A stretch of DNA of 64,000 nucleotides from Clitoria ternatea. Taxonomy: Eukaryota; Streptophyta; Magnoliopsida; Fabales; Fabaceae. Of this stretch, positions 1-8,651 are shown piece by piece (position 1 is the stretch's first letter; every line of letters begins with the position of its first letter). The notes below the pieces were generated by a model. It made no database searches. It was not told where the DNA came from and worked only from the letters and a program-made list of their open reading frames with translations. The position numbers were made by a program, and so were the translations under genes. The DNA lies in NCBI GenBank assembly GCA_037962975.1, contig CM075675.1, forward strand, positions 45,306,501 to 45,370,500. The letters run 5' to 3'.

Positions 1-828
1 CGCGAACCAATTAGGTCGCATGCAAGCTTAATAAAATTTTGTGTAAAATGATGGTAATTTGTTATGTCTATGGTCGTCGGTCTCTCTACAAAAAAAAGAA
101 GGTGATTCTTGTTCAATTTAATTGAAAAAGGGCACTAAGGGTTCAAATACTAGAACTTAACGCGTTTCTGGTGACAAATTGTCAAAAAATGGAATAAATT
201 CGAATAACTAATTAAGTAACAAAATTAATTAATATATTGAATTTTATAGAAATAATTAGGCTCAAAAGTGGCTTAGGGTCTCCACTATTTAGTCCCAGAC
301 TCAAGACTCTAAGCACTAACTCAAAACGGGAGTAATCAGACGTTTAGTTCACATTTTCAACAAAACCTTTTTCTTAGTAGCACTTTTGTAATTATTTCTC
401 TATTTTAGTCAAAATGACTTCTCAATAGGGTCACCACTGATTACTTGGAGTCTCAGCTCATCACTGTCACACACACAATTAGGGCACAAAATCAGCCGAA
501 GCTTAATTTTTACAAAAAAAATCAAAAAACAAGCTAGATCTCACAAGTCCAAGACCTTAGGGATTTTCCCTGAAAACTAAAAATGTTACACTGTCTCTAA
601 CTACAATTAATCTGTAATAAAAAAATGCAATAACATAGAACGTGTGTCATATTTGTTCTTGAAAATGTACTTAATTTTTAACTAGGTAGGTCATACAACT
701 TATAACTTAATTGTTGAATCAGAATTGGACATCGGTACAGATTTGTTTTACAATCATAGATCCTGCCTTAAGATGTAGCGGTTTTACGTTTAAATGATCG
801 ATGATTAGCAGTCTCGTGTATATGTATG
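1..828. other. AT-rich intergenic DNA, no gene seen
   Basis: No reading frame with recognisable protein similarity, no tandem array and no clear terminal repeats were seen here. It is ordinary AT-rich plant intergenic sequence up to the target duplication of the adjacent MULE. An old, unrecognisable transposon remnant cannot be excluded. Confidence 0.6.
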
Positions 829-837
829 AAAATTTTA

Positions 838-1208
838 GGCTAAAAGGTAAATTTAGCCCCTGGAAAATATGTGATTTTGGCTTTACCCCCTGAAATAATT
901 TTTCTTAGTATTGTGTCCCTGAAAAAATTTTAAATGTAGTATATGACCCCTTCCGTTGACTGTCTCTGCCAAATGATGAGGTGGAGCCAAGTCACATGTC
1001 AGTGATTGTATATGTGGCATATGACTCATCATTTTAAATGCCTTGTAGGATTGAGTTTCTGATTAAGGGGCCTAATGCTATGAAACAACTTTTTAAAGGG
1101 CCTAATGCTATAAAAATAACTTTTTAAAGGGCCTATTGCTATATTCGCTGTGACTGAACCATAACCTAAACATAACAGCACCATATCTTCAATCCCTTAA
1201 ATCTTTCA
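838..1208 (+). repeat. Left terminal inverted repeat of the MULE
   Basis: About 370 bp that pair with 1480-1854. Shared landmarks in order are the GGCTAAA terminus, a TTTACCCCCTGAAATAA block, a TTCCGTTGACTGTCTCTGCC block, repeated AAAGGGCCTAATGCTAT words, and CGCTGTGACTGAACCATAAC. The inner boundary is approximate because similarity fades gradually. Confidence 0.85.
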
Positions 1209-1479
1209 CTACAAACAATCCTAAGCTCTGAAATTGCTTCAAAGTTCAAGAAATCGTAAGAATTAAGTGTGGGGGTTCATAATCTACACAAAGCTAAGTT
1301 TGAGTTCAACCTTGCCTTTAAGAATTTCAAGAAATTGAAGCTCCCTTCAAGCTCCCATGGATAACATGAGCAAGAGAAGAGAGAGGGCACAAGAAGAGAA
1401 TGATAGAAATGAGAGTGTTATTCGCAATGTTGTATGCAATATATCACGGTGTTGTGTTCATATCTCCCATTGGCTATTG

Positions 1480-1854
1480 CAGTGAAGGATTTAAGAGGTT
1501 GAAGAGATGGTGTTGTTATGTTTAGGGTTATGGTTCAGTCACAGCGAATATAGCAAAAGGCCCTTTAAAAAGTTATTTTTATAGCATTAGGCCCTTTAAA
1601 AAGTTGTTTCATAGCATTAGGCCCCTTAATCAGAAACTCAATCCTACAAGGCATTTAAAATGATGAGTCACATGCCATATATGCAATCATTGACATGTGA
1701 CTTGGCTCCACCTCATCATTTGGCAGAGACAGTCAACGGAAGGGGTCATATACTACACTTAAAAAATTTTCAGGGACACAATACTAAGAAAAATTATTTC
1801 AGGGGGTAAAGCCAAAATCATATATTTTCCAAGGGCTAAATTTACTTTTTAGCC
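1480..1854 (-). repeat. Right terminal inverted repeat of the MULE
   Basis: Reverse complement of the left arm with scattered single-base differences and a few short indels. It ends in TTTTTAGCC directly before the second 9-bp target copy. Confidence 0.85.
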
Positions 1855-1863
1855 AAAATTTTA

Positions 1864-2406
1864 ATATTGTGATTTACACTTTGTTTGAATAAGAAAAGGA
1901 AACTTTTTTGAGTTGAGAAAGATTATCAAAGAAGAATAATATTTGAACAAAGACCAAATGGGGTAGTTTCATCGTCAATTAAGAAAAAATTAAATTAAAC
2001 CAATTAGAACAAATTAATAAATAAATTTTCATACCAAAATATTTGAAAAATAAATTTTACTTGAATTTTCAATAATTTTAATAGGATATTTTAATAAACC
2101 TAATAACCTCAATTTAAAAAATTTCTTTAGGCCTCAATGTACGTATACCGTCATGTAGGCTATGTTTCTTATTTAACTAGTTCATATGCATGTACAAAGT
2201 ACGTTACATTTGTTAATAAATATATTATGTAATATATTATTTTATTATGAGAGTTAAATATTTTTATGAGATGAATACTATAATAAATATATTTATTTAA
2301 TTAAATACAATATGTTGAAGTGAAAGATTTATAAATAAATTTTTTATTTTATTCACATTTCAATTTTTAATTTTTCTATTTTATATATTTTTAAGTAAAC
2401 AACAAA
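1864..2406. other. AT-rich spacer between the MULE and CACTA-1
   Basis: Very AT-rich DNA without recognisable genes or repeats. Its last three bases, AAA (2404-2406), are the left copy of the CACTA-1 target duplication. Confidence 0.6.
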
Positions 2407-2770
2407 CACTGGTGGAAAAAGGACTTTTAAGCACGGTTCTGGTGACCCTCTAAGCACGGTTCTAGAACCGTGCTTGTTTCCACCATGCTTGTAGATGGGG
2501 ACTTTTAAGGACGGTTCCCAACCGTGCTTGTATATGCCTTTTAAGCACGGTTAACTTCAACCGTGTTCGTAGGTGGGGGACTTTTAAGCACGGTTCCTTT
2601 GAACTGTGCTCGTATCTCCCTTTTAACCGTGATTGTATGTAACTTTTAAGCACGGTTCCTTCTGAACCGTGCTTGTTTCTTCCCTCTTAAGCTTCGTTTA
2701 GCAGCACTTTTAAGCATGGTTAAACCATACTTTTAAGCACGGTTAACACCATAACCGTGCTTAAAACCTT
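2407..2770. repeat. CACTA-1 left terminal and subterminal repeats
   Basis: After the 14-bp terminus there are about a dozen copies of AAGCACGGTT or its reverse complement, many as back-to-back pairs that can form short hairpins. In this class such subterminal words are the binding sites of the TnpA-type protein. The same word returns at 55985-56275. Confidence 0.85.
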
Positions 2771-2980
2771 ATTTTTTTAAATTTTTTTTGATTTTTATTC
2801 TTTCCCAAAAACCTGTAAACAGTAACCAGACAATCCAATGATAAATAATAATGAACGTTTTAAAAAAATTCAATCAAACTATCTAAACATCAAATATGGT
2901 ATATAAAATGCACAATAAGTGATTAAGCTACACTAATAGGTATATAACTATACAGTAATAATATAATAAATGACAGAAGT

Positions 2981-3628
2981 CTATTGGAGTCCTTCCTTGA
3001 GTTGAAGAAGGCTGGTGGCCCATTGGTTTCTGATTTCGTCAATGTATCCTTCAGGGAACATTGAGGAAGAGTCTCGAAAGTGCTGCAAAGAAGACATAAT
3101 CATTAATAGGTGAGCAACAAATTGTAATAGTAATATGTAAAAACCAAATAAATTAAAGTAGGTAGCAAAAACTTACAGTTGTCTATCCATTTACTATACC
3201 AGATTGGACAATGGTGAGCATCGTCTTCATCACGAAATACCCACACTCAAAGGTGCCATCCTGCCGATAAGACTACAAGGTACCATACATTGATTTCACA
3301 ATTAGTTATTATTTTTATTACTAATTGAGGTAACTTTAAAAGTAATGCTTATTAATTGAAGTGCTTACTTTTGGGAAGACCCACTCTAGTCTTTTCTTGC
3401 TCACTTTGCCGCGTAGTAGATGGTACCCAATTAAAGCCCTTTAAGAGAATAAAACATCAGTTTAGTTAATAGAATGACTTAATCAAATATGTAAAGTTGT
3501 TTTATTTTTAAAAATCAACTTACCCATCGAGTATTTTCATGTAGTCCGCACCAGGACTCCCATGCAACGAACAGAAGCATGCAGTAATGTCGTCCTTCGG
3601 GCAAATGACAAACAGTTGCTAGTGAAGG
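2981..3628 (-). pseudogene. CACTA-1 second gene, 3' exons: Ulp1-like (C48) cysteine protease domain
   Basis: Four exons can be placed by GTAAGT-like donors and CAG/TAG acceptors: about 3628-3524, 3440-3374, 3272-3177 and 3082-2981. Translated, they give the second half of a Ulp1/SUMO-protease-like domain. A His followed by a stop where relatives have HW (stop at 3619-3621) lies ahead of QLFVICPKDD. The exon at 3272 contains DGTFECGYF, with the likely catalytic Cys. The last exon ends in FPEGYIDEIRNQWAT and a TAG/CTA stop at 2981-2983, the usual C-terminus of CACTA-encoded Ulp1-like proteins. A further stop lies just before the donor of the third exon. The upstream exons are 41.6 kb away at 45255-47688, because CACTA-2 landed in the intron between them. 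Confidence 0.75.
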
Positions 3629-3698
3629 CTGCAATGTACCATTGAATAGTAACAACACAATCCATTATTAAATTAATAAAAATAACTAAATATTTATT

Positions 3699-4695
3699 CA
3701 CCACTAAAAAAACCTTAAATAGCTACCTCCATTTAGCGACCACCGGAAACCCGTCGCTAAATAGCGACCGTGTTAGCGACCGCTAGGAGAAGAGGACCAA
3801 AAAAGGAGATTAGCGACGAATTTAGCGACCATACAAACGGTGGTCGCTAAAAATTGCAACACCCCGTCGCTGGTGCGGTCGCTAGCTTTAACATCCATCC
3901 TTTTTTTGTTTCCCTCCATGGTTTTTTTGTTGGCGCCAAACCATAGCGACGGTAGTGACCGTCGCTGCGTTTCCTCCAAACATTAGCGACGCAGGAACCG
4001 CGTTGCTATGTTTTGTACTAGTGACGGTTGGACAGCTGTTGCTATGACTTTCGGTCTTACCTCCATTTCTTATTTTTAAGAAGGCAAGGTAGTGACAGGG
4101 GGATACACCGTCGCTAATATTCTATGGATTAGTGACGACGTTGTGTCACCGTCGCTATGATTTTGGGTCTTACCTCTTAAATTTGATTTTTGAGAATGGA
4201 ACGTAGTGACGACATTTTATCACCGTCGCGAATATTCTGTGGATTAGTGACGGCGTTGTGTCACCGTCGCTATGATTTTGGTCCCTCTTAAATTTGACTT
4301 TTGAGAATGGAACGTAGTGATGGCATTGTGTCAGCGTCGCTAATATCAGTGGATTAGTGACGGGGAGATGAACCGTTGCTAATATTCTATGGATTAGTGA
4401 TGGTGTTGTGTCACTGTCGCTATGATTTTGGGTCTTCCCTCTTAAATTTGACATTTGAGAATGGAACGTAGTGACGGCATTGTTACACCGTCGCTAATAT
4501 TAGTTGATTAGTGACGGTATTGTTTTGCCGTCGCTAATATTGAAGGGATTAGTGACGGTCTTGTGTTACCGTCACTACATGCAGTACTAGACTGCCAGTT
4601 AGTGATGATTGATATACTAACCATAGTGATGGGGTTGGCCGTCGCTAGTGTGTTTTATTAGCGATGGTAATACGTTGCCGTCGCTAAGGGTTATA
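3699..4695. repeat. CACTA-2 left terminal and subterminal repeat array
   Basis: The first 300 bp use the word TAGCGAC(C/G). From about 4020 the array becomes copies of a longer unit reading ATTAGTGACGG then about 12 bp then CACCGTCGCTA, with spacers such as ATTTTGGGTCTTACCTC. Facing words make each unit a potential hairpin. These are the presumed binding sites of the element's TnpA-like protein. Confidence 0.85.
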
Positions 4696-4699
4696 ACTT

Positions 4700-5285
4700 A
4701 ATCACCCCGAGCCCTAATCAGTGTTTCTTCTCTGCTCCACTTTCTTTTCTCCCTCTTTCCTCTTCTTCTCTGCCCCGCGTTCCCTTCTCCACTCTGCCCC
4801 GTGTGTCCTTCTCCACTCTGCCCCGCATTTCCTTCTCCACTCTGCTCTGTGTGTCCATCTCCTTACTTCCCTTCCCCCCTCCACTGACCACATTGTGGGT
4901 TTCCTCCCTTCTCCTTTTCCTTCTCCTTGTCCTCTCCGTCAGTGGCAGACTCCCTCGTGGCTCCTGGCTGCTGGCTCCGGGCTCCCTCACACGGTTTCCT
5001 CCCTTCTCCTTCTCCTTCTCCTCTCCGTCAGTGGCAGAGTCACTCCGGGCTCCGGGCTCCCTCACGGTTCTACAGTGGTCAGGTTGGAATCTGTTCCCTT
5101 ACTCCTTTATTGTGTTCTATTTGTTATGTATTGTTGGCTATTGGTTGTATTTTTGAATGGTTTTTGGTTGCTATGGGTTGAGAAGATGAGAAGAAAGATT
5201 GGTTATTGTTTGGTTGTTTTTGGTTTAGGCTATTGTTTGTTGTTTCTAATTTTGCAGGTTAATGAACCAGGATTAGGATGTTAAA
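4700..5285 (+). promoter_or_regulatory. Pyrimidine-rich leader region of CACTA-2, with internal repeats
   Basis: A CT-rich tract just inside the subterminal array, upstream of all CACTA-2 genes on the same strand. It contains about four copies of a roughly 30-bp unit (CTCCACTCTGCCCCG...) at 4770-4855 and two copies of a roughly 100-bp unit ending in CTCCGGGCTCCCTCAC (4900-5070). The position fits the promoter and untranslated leader of the transposon transcript. Open frames here in several phases are composition effects. Promoter activity is inferred from position only. Confidence 0.4.
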
Positions 5286-6655
5286 TTTTTTGATGTCTTT
5301 GTAGAAAAAAACTCCTCTTTATTGATGAAAATTGCTTGGGTTTTAAACTAATTTTGTGAGAACTTTACAATATTCTGATCACTCCATGCTTGTAATGGAG
5401 TTGGTGGAATTATGCAGGTTCATTGCTGTGGGAATAAAATTTGTAGAATATTTTTATGGATTGTATTTTTTATTTTTAACAAAAGAATTATATGGACCAA
5501 CAAATTACTATTCGAATTTAAAATAAGTCTTTCCAATTCATTCTGAAAAACTCAAATCCATCATAGGTTAAACTGGATAGCTTGAACAGAGAATTATTTT
5601 CATCTTATGGGTTTTGCATGGGAATCTATCTAGTATTCTTTTTTTTTATGTAGTTAAGAAATAATTTGAGTCAAAATAGAAATTAAAATTTTAGACAAAC
5701 TATGCAGATTGACAAATAAACATATTCAGTAGGTGGATCCGCTGACCTGAATCTATATACACAGCTCTTGGTATAATTCAATGAACATATATGTACATTC
5801 CTTAATAGATATATGTTCATCAAATTATTGTGACCAATTATATCAAAGTACCTAACACTAACCCGAAAAATCCAACACATTGATAGATGGAAAATAGAAA
5901 TAAGTGAACAAAATAGAAAAAGAGAAGTTGATCTCAGGTGTAATGCAGCTTTTTCTTTTTCACTTCCATTGGATTCATTAAGCAAGAAATGCATTTCTTT
6001 AATAGGTAAGAAATGTATTTAATTAATTAGCATAATTTTATTAAAAAAATTTATGAAACTTTATATTATATTTTTGACTTAATTATTAAAAAAATATGTT
6101 AAAAATACAAAATGTTTAGGATCAGATAGAGTGAATGAAAAATGAATTATAATAAAATTATGCAATAAATTAAAAAAAATTTAAAAATAAAAATCAGGAT
6201 AAAATGCCGTGTGAAAGAACTTATATGTATTATATTTATTTTTTGAATAAATAAATTAGAATTATAATAAAAAGAATGATTTGCCTCAATAATCCAAAGC
6301 CTCATATTGCTTTTGATGTTGGAAATGAATTGATACAAACAAGGGAGTTTTATGTTGAAGGTGTATGGGGGGATGAAGGAAGGAAAGAGAAAGGAGTTGT
6401 TGATTACCTTGATTGTAAGTCTTATGTTTATACACATAAAAGAAGTGAAAAAAATTGATTAGAGTTGGAAGATTGGTAATGGTGATAGGAAAAAGTGAGG
6501 AACACAAAAATGATTGTTTATAATTTGAAGATGTATTACCCCAATTAGGGAGTTAGAAAGATTTAGCGGAATTAATCCTCAAAAATGAATAGAAAAAAGT
6601 ATAATTAAATGTGGCATTATGTAGTGGTGCTTAAGCCTGTTGTAAGCCAAGGTAA
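5286..6655. other. AT-rich non-coding stretch of CACTA-2
   Basis: No domain-bearing frame, tandem repeat or element boundary was recognised. It could be an intron or spacer of the transposon transcript, or an old insertion. Confidence 0.4.
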
Positions 6656-6659
6656 TTGA

Positions 6660-6870
6660 CTAGTAAGTCTTTCCATCTGGATTGTAATACACTACCTGAT
6701 CGTATTTGATTTCCTCATCATCACCCGTTGGTGTATAGAACACTGCCCCCCTGCACCTGTAGGTTGTTCCATCATTTTTATTATCACCGATTATTTTGTT
6801 TTGCTTCCTTCACCATGATCCACATGTGGTGAAGGTGAAGGTTCATCTTTTGCCTTGCCCAGATCCTGAG
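6660..6870 (-). pseudogene. Possible captured exon fragment, unknown protein
   Basis: On the minus strand two frames joined by one shift read like ordinary soluble protein rather than transposon. A charged segment with DEPSPSPHVDHGEG is followed, one frame over, by GDNKNDGTTYRCRGAVFYT and a tail ending YYNPDGKTY and a stop at 6660-6662. The region is less AT-rich than its surroundings and a MADS-box fragment lies 0.7 kb away, so CACTA-2 may have picked up host gene pieces here. I do not recognise the family. Confidence 0.3.
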
Positions 6871-7451
6871 AAATAACACACTATATTATTAATGTTTGTT
6901 TGGTAAATATATATAAGTTATATATTATTCAGTAATTTATAACTTTTTGAAAGTTAGCTAGCAACTTATCTATGAAAGTTTATAGTTTTCAAGAACTAAA
7001 TCTCTATAATCTTTTTCTATATTATCCCTCATTTTTTGAATGCACAACAAATTATACTTTCTTACTCATTAGTTTATTATATAATTTTTAAAGTATTCAA
7101 CATAGAGAGAAAGCGAGCAGAGCAGAGAGAGAAGCGAACAGATCAGACAGCGATGCAAAGAAGAAGGAACAGGAGACCAAACGCGAAGAAGAAACAAAGA
7201 AGAAGAAGCAGAGTTTAAAGTCGCGTCGCGCTGGAAGCAGAGTGAGAAAAGAGAAGTCGCGTGCGAGTGAGAAAGAAGGAAGAAGGGTGCCCTATTACAA
7301 TCAGGTCTTTGTCTGGGTCACCCAATTAAAATGGGTTTTTAATGTTTTTACCCGATCCCACAAAATCGTAAAATCTTGGGATTTTACCAATTTTGGGATC
7401 TTAATCCCGATTTTACTCTGATTTTGCCCATTCACGATTTTCCATGGGATC
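6871..7451. other. AT-rich tract, then a purine-rich block and an AAAATCG-rich segment
   Basis: 6900-7080 is AT-rich. 7085-7300 is strongly purine-rich (GAGAGAAGCGA-like words). 7300-7520 is built of words such as CAAAATCG and GATTTTGC in both orientations and looks like part of a dispersed plant repeat. No coding function is supported. Confidence 0.4.
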
Positions 7452-7661
7452 TCAATCGGAATCCTTGCCCAAAATCGCAAAATCGTAGGATTTTAGGATT
7501 CCACTCCTGATTTTGACTACCATGATAGATAGCTCATACGTTTTTTTGATTAGGCCATTTCTATGCTTTGAGAATGTAACTTGTCGATTTGTGACATTTT
7601 CTATTCTCTTTATCTGAAGTTTAACATGATCCATCTTGATAGATGGTTTTTTATGTATCAA
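7452..7661 (-). pseudogene. MADS-box domain fragment, MIKC*-like
   Basis: From about 7634 down to 7524 the minus strand encodes about 37 residues of a MADS DNA-binding domain, including VKLQIKRIEN, NRQVTFSKHRNGLIKK and YELSI. VKLQIKRIEN with NRQVTFSK.RNGLIKKAYELS is closest, from memory, to the MIKC*-type group (AGL30/65/66/104-like). It stops where the first exon would continue (after YELSI) and runs into unrelated sequence. His replaces the usual Arg in SKRRNG and Thr replaces Ala in KKAYEL. No other MADS exon is nearby. It is therefore a captured or filler copy of part of a host exon, not a working gene. Confidence 0.75.
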
Positions 7662-7734
7662 CTATAAAGAATGAACGCACACATGCATGAAAAGAGAAAT
7701 GCAAAATCAATAAGAGGGAAACTAAATTGCCCTT

Positions 7735-8651
7735 AGTTGCCTTTTTATTCCATGATTTCTGCAAAATTCCTTAAATTCTTTAGAGCAAAATTCTCCTCCT
7801 CTATCGGTTCTTAAACAGACAATACTTTCTCTTGCTTCCTTTTCAACTAATGCCTTGAAGTTTTTGAACAAAGAAAACGTTTCAGACTTCTCGTTTACCA
7901 CCTCTTGTTACCACTCATATGATTGCTGCACCCTAAACCCTAAACCCACCTTTTGAACTAATGCCTTGAAGTTTTTCAACTAATTCTGAGAACCACCTCT
8001 TGTTACCACTCATATGATTGCTGCACCCTGAGTCCAAGAACCACTCATTTTCCTTTCCTTCTTTGCCTTTCGCAAGAACCATTAGTAGGATTTCTTCCTC
8101 ATGTTCTTCCTTGTCCTCCATTTCTGCATAATTTGCCTTCTTCTCCCACATTGGACATTCATATTGAAAATGTCCTAGTTTATGGCATTTGAAGCATTCA
8201 ACTTCATTTTTGTTCAATGTTTGTCTCCTTCTTCCTCTGCCTCAGAAGGTTCCTCTTGCTGTCCCCTTTTCTCTTCCTCGTCCATCAAAAACTGTTTGTA
8301 GAACTTGCTCTTCTTCCACAGAGCATATCATTCGCTGCTCATGCACCAATAGGCTACTTTGCAATTCATCTATAGTCATGGTGTCCATATTGTTGGATTC
8401 CTCAATTGACCACACTACATAGTTGAATTTTGACTACCATGATAGACCGCAAAATTTTTGCAGTTATGACACTCTCCTGCATACTTTCTCCTACAGGTTT
8501 CATACTTTTGGCTATTTTTAATATGCAACCAAAATATGAGTTCACTGATTCTCCCTCCTTCATCTGTAGTGTCTCGAACTCCTTGCGTAAGGCCTGCAGC
8601 TGCGCACATTTTACCCTTGTAGAGCCTTGCAATTTCTGCTTCATGGAATCC
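7735..8651 (-). pseudogene. Ty1/copia polyprotein remnant: gag, zinc knuckle, protease and part of integrase
   Basis: Read on the minus strand from 8651: gag sequence (DSMKQKLQGSTRVKCAQLQ, then LRKEFETLQMKEGES) matching copia gag, with a frame change near 8430-8445; a CCHC knuckle CFKCHKLGHFQYEC; the protease motif WFLDSGCSNHM; then, after a local duplication, an integrase core piece with CLRTDRGGEF and EFCRNHGIKRQL (about 7905-7735). The rest of integrase, reverse transcriptase and RNase H are missing. The beginning of gag lies across gypsy element A, at 36762-36894. The remnant is dead. Confidence 0.82.
7841..8031. repeat. Imperfect tandem duplication with telomere-like repeats at the junction
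   Basis: About 80-90 bp is present twice (about 7841-7930 and 7951-8031). The shared landmarks are ACTAATGCCTTGAAGTTTTT and TTGTTACCACTCATATGATT. Between the copies lies CCCTAAACCCTAAACCC (7931-7947), 2.4 units of the plant telomere repeat. It disrupts the copia protease region. Confidence 0.7.

Larger units (their letters stand above)
838..1854. mobile_element. Non-autonomous Mutator-like element (MULE) with long terminal inverted repeats
   Basis: The element opens with GGCTAAAAGGTAAATTTAG and closes with its near-perfect inverse. It is flanked on both sides by the identical 9-bp sequence AAAATTTTA (829-837 and 1855-1863). A 9-bp target duplication is diagnostic of Mutator-superfamily transposition. 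About 370 bp at each end are inverted copies, leaving a centre of only about 270 bp with no transposase, zinc finger or SWIM-type coding sequence. It must have been moved by a transposase encoded elsewhere. The arms differ at few positions by eye, so it is fairly young. The inverted structure could give a hairpin transcript. Confidence 0.88.

Noticed and set aside
3702..3706. CACTA at 3702 as the left end of CACTA-2
   Set aside because: It leaves no matching target duplication. Starting at 3699 (CACCACTAAAA) aligns with the right end CACTACTAAAA and gives ATT on both sides.
4721..5284. Overlapping open frames of up to 187 codons on both strands
   Set aside because: They arise from a CT-rich, internally repeated leader; several phases are open at once and none resembles a protein domain.
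7036..7218. Basic Arg/Lys-rich frame of 60 codons
   Set aside because: It is a by-product of a GAGA/AAGAAG purine tract, with no domain and no homologous copy in frame.
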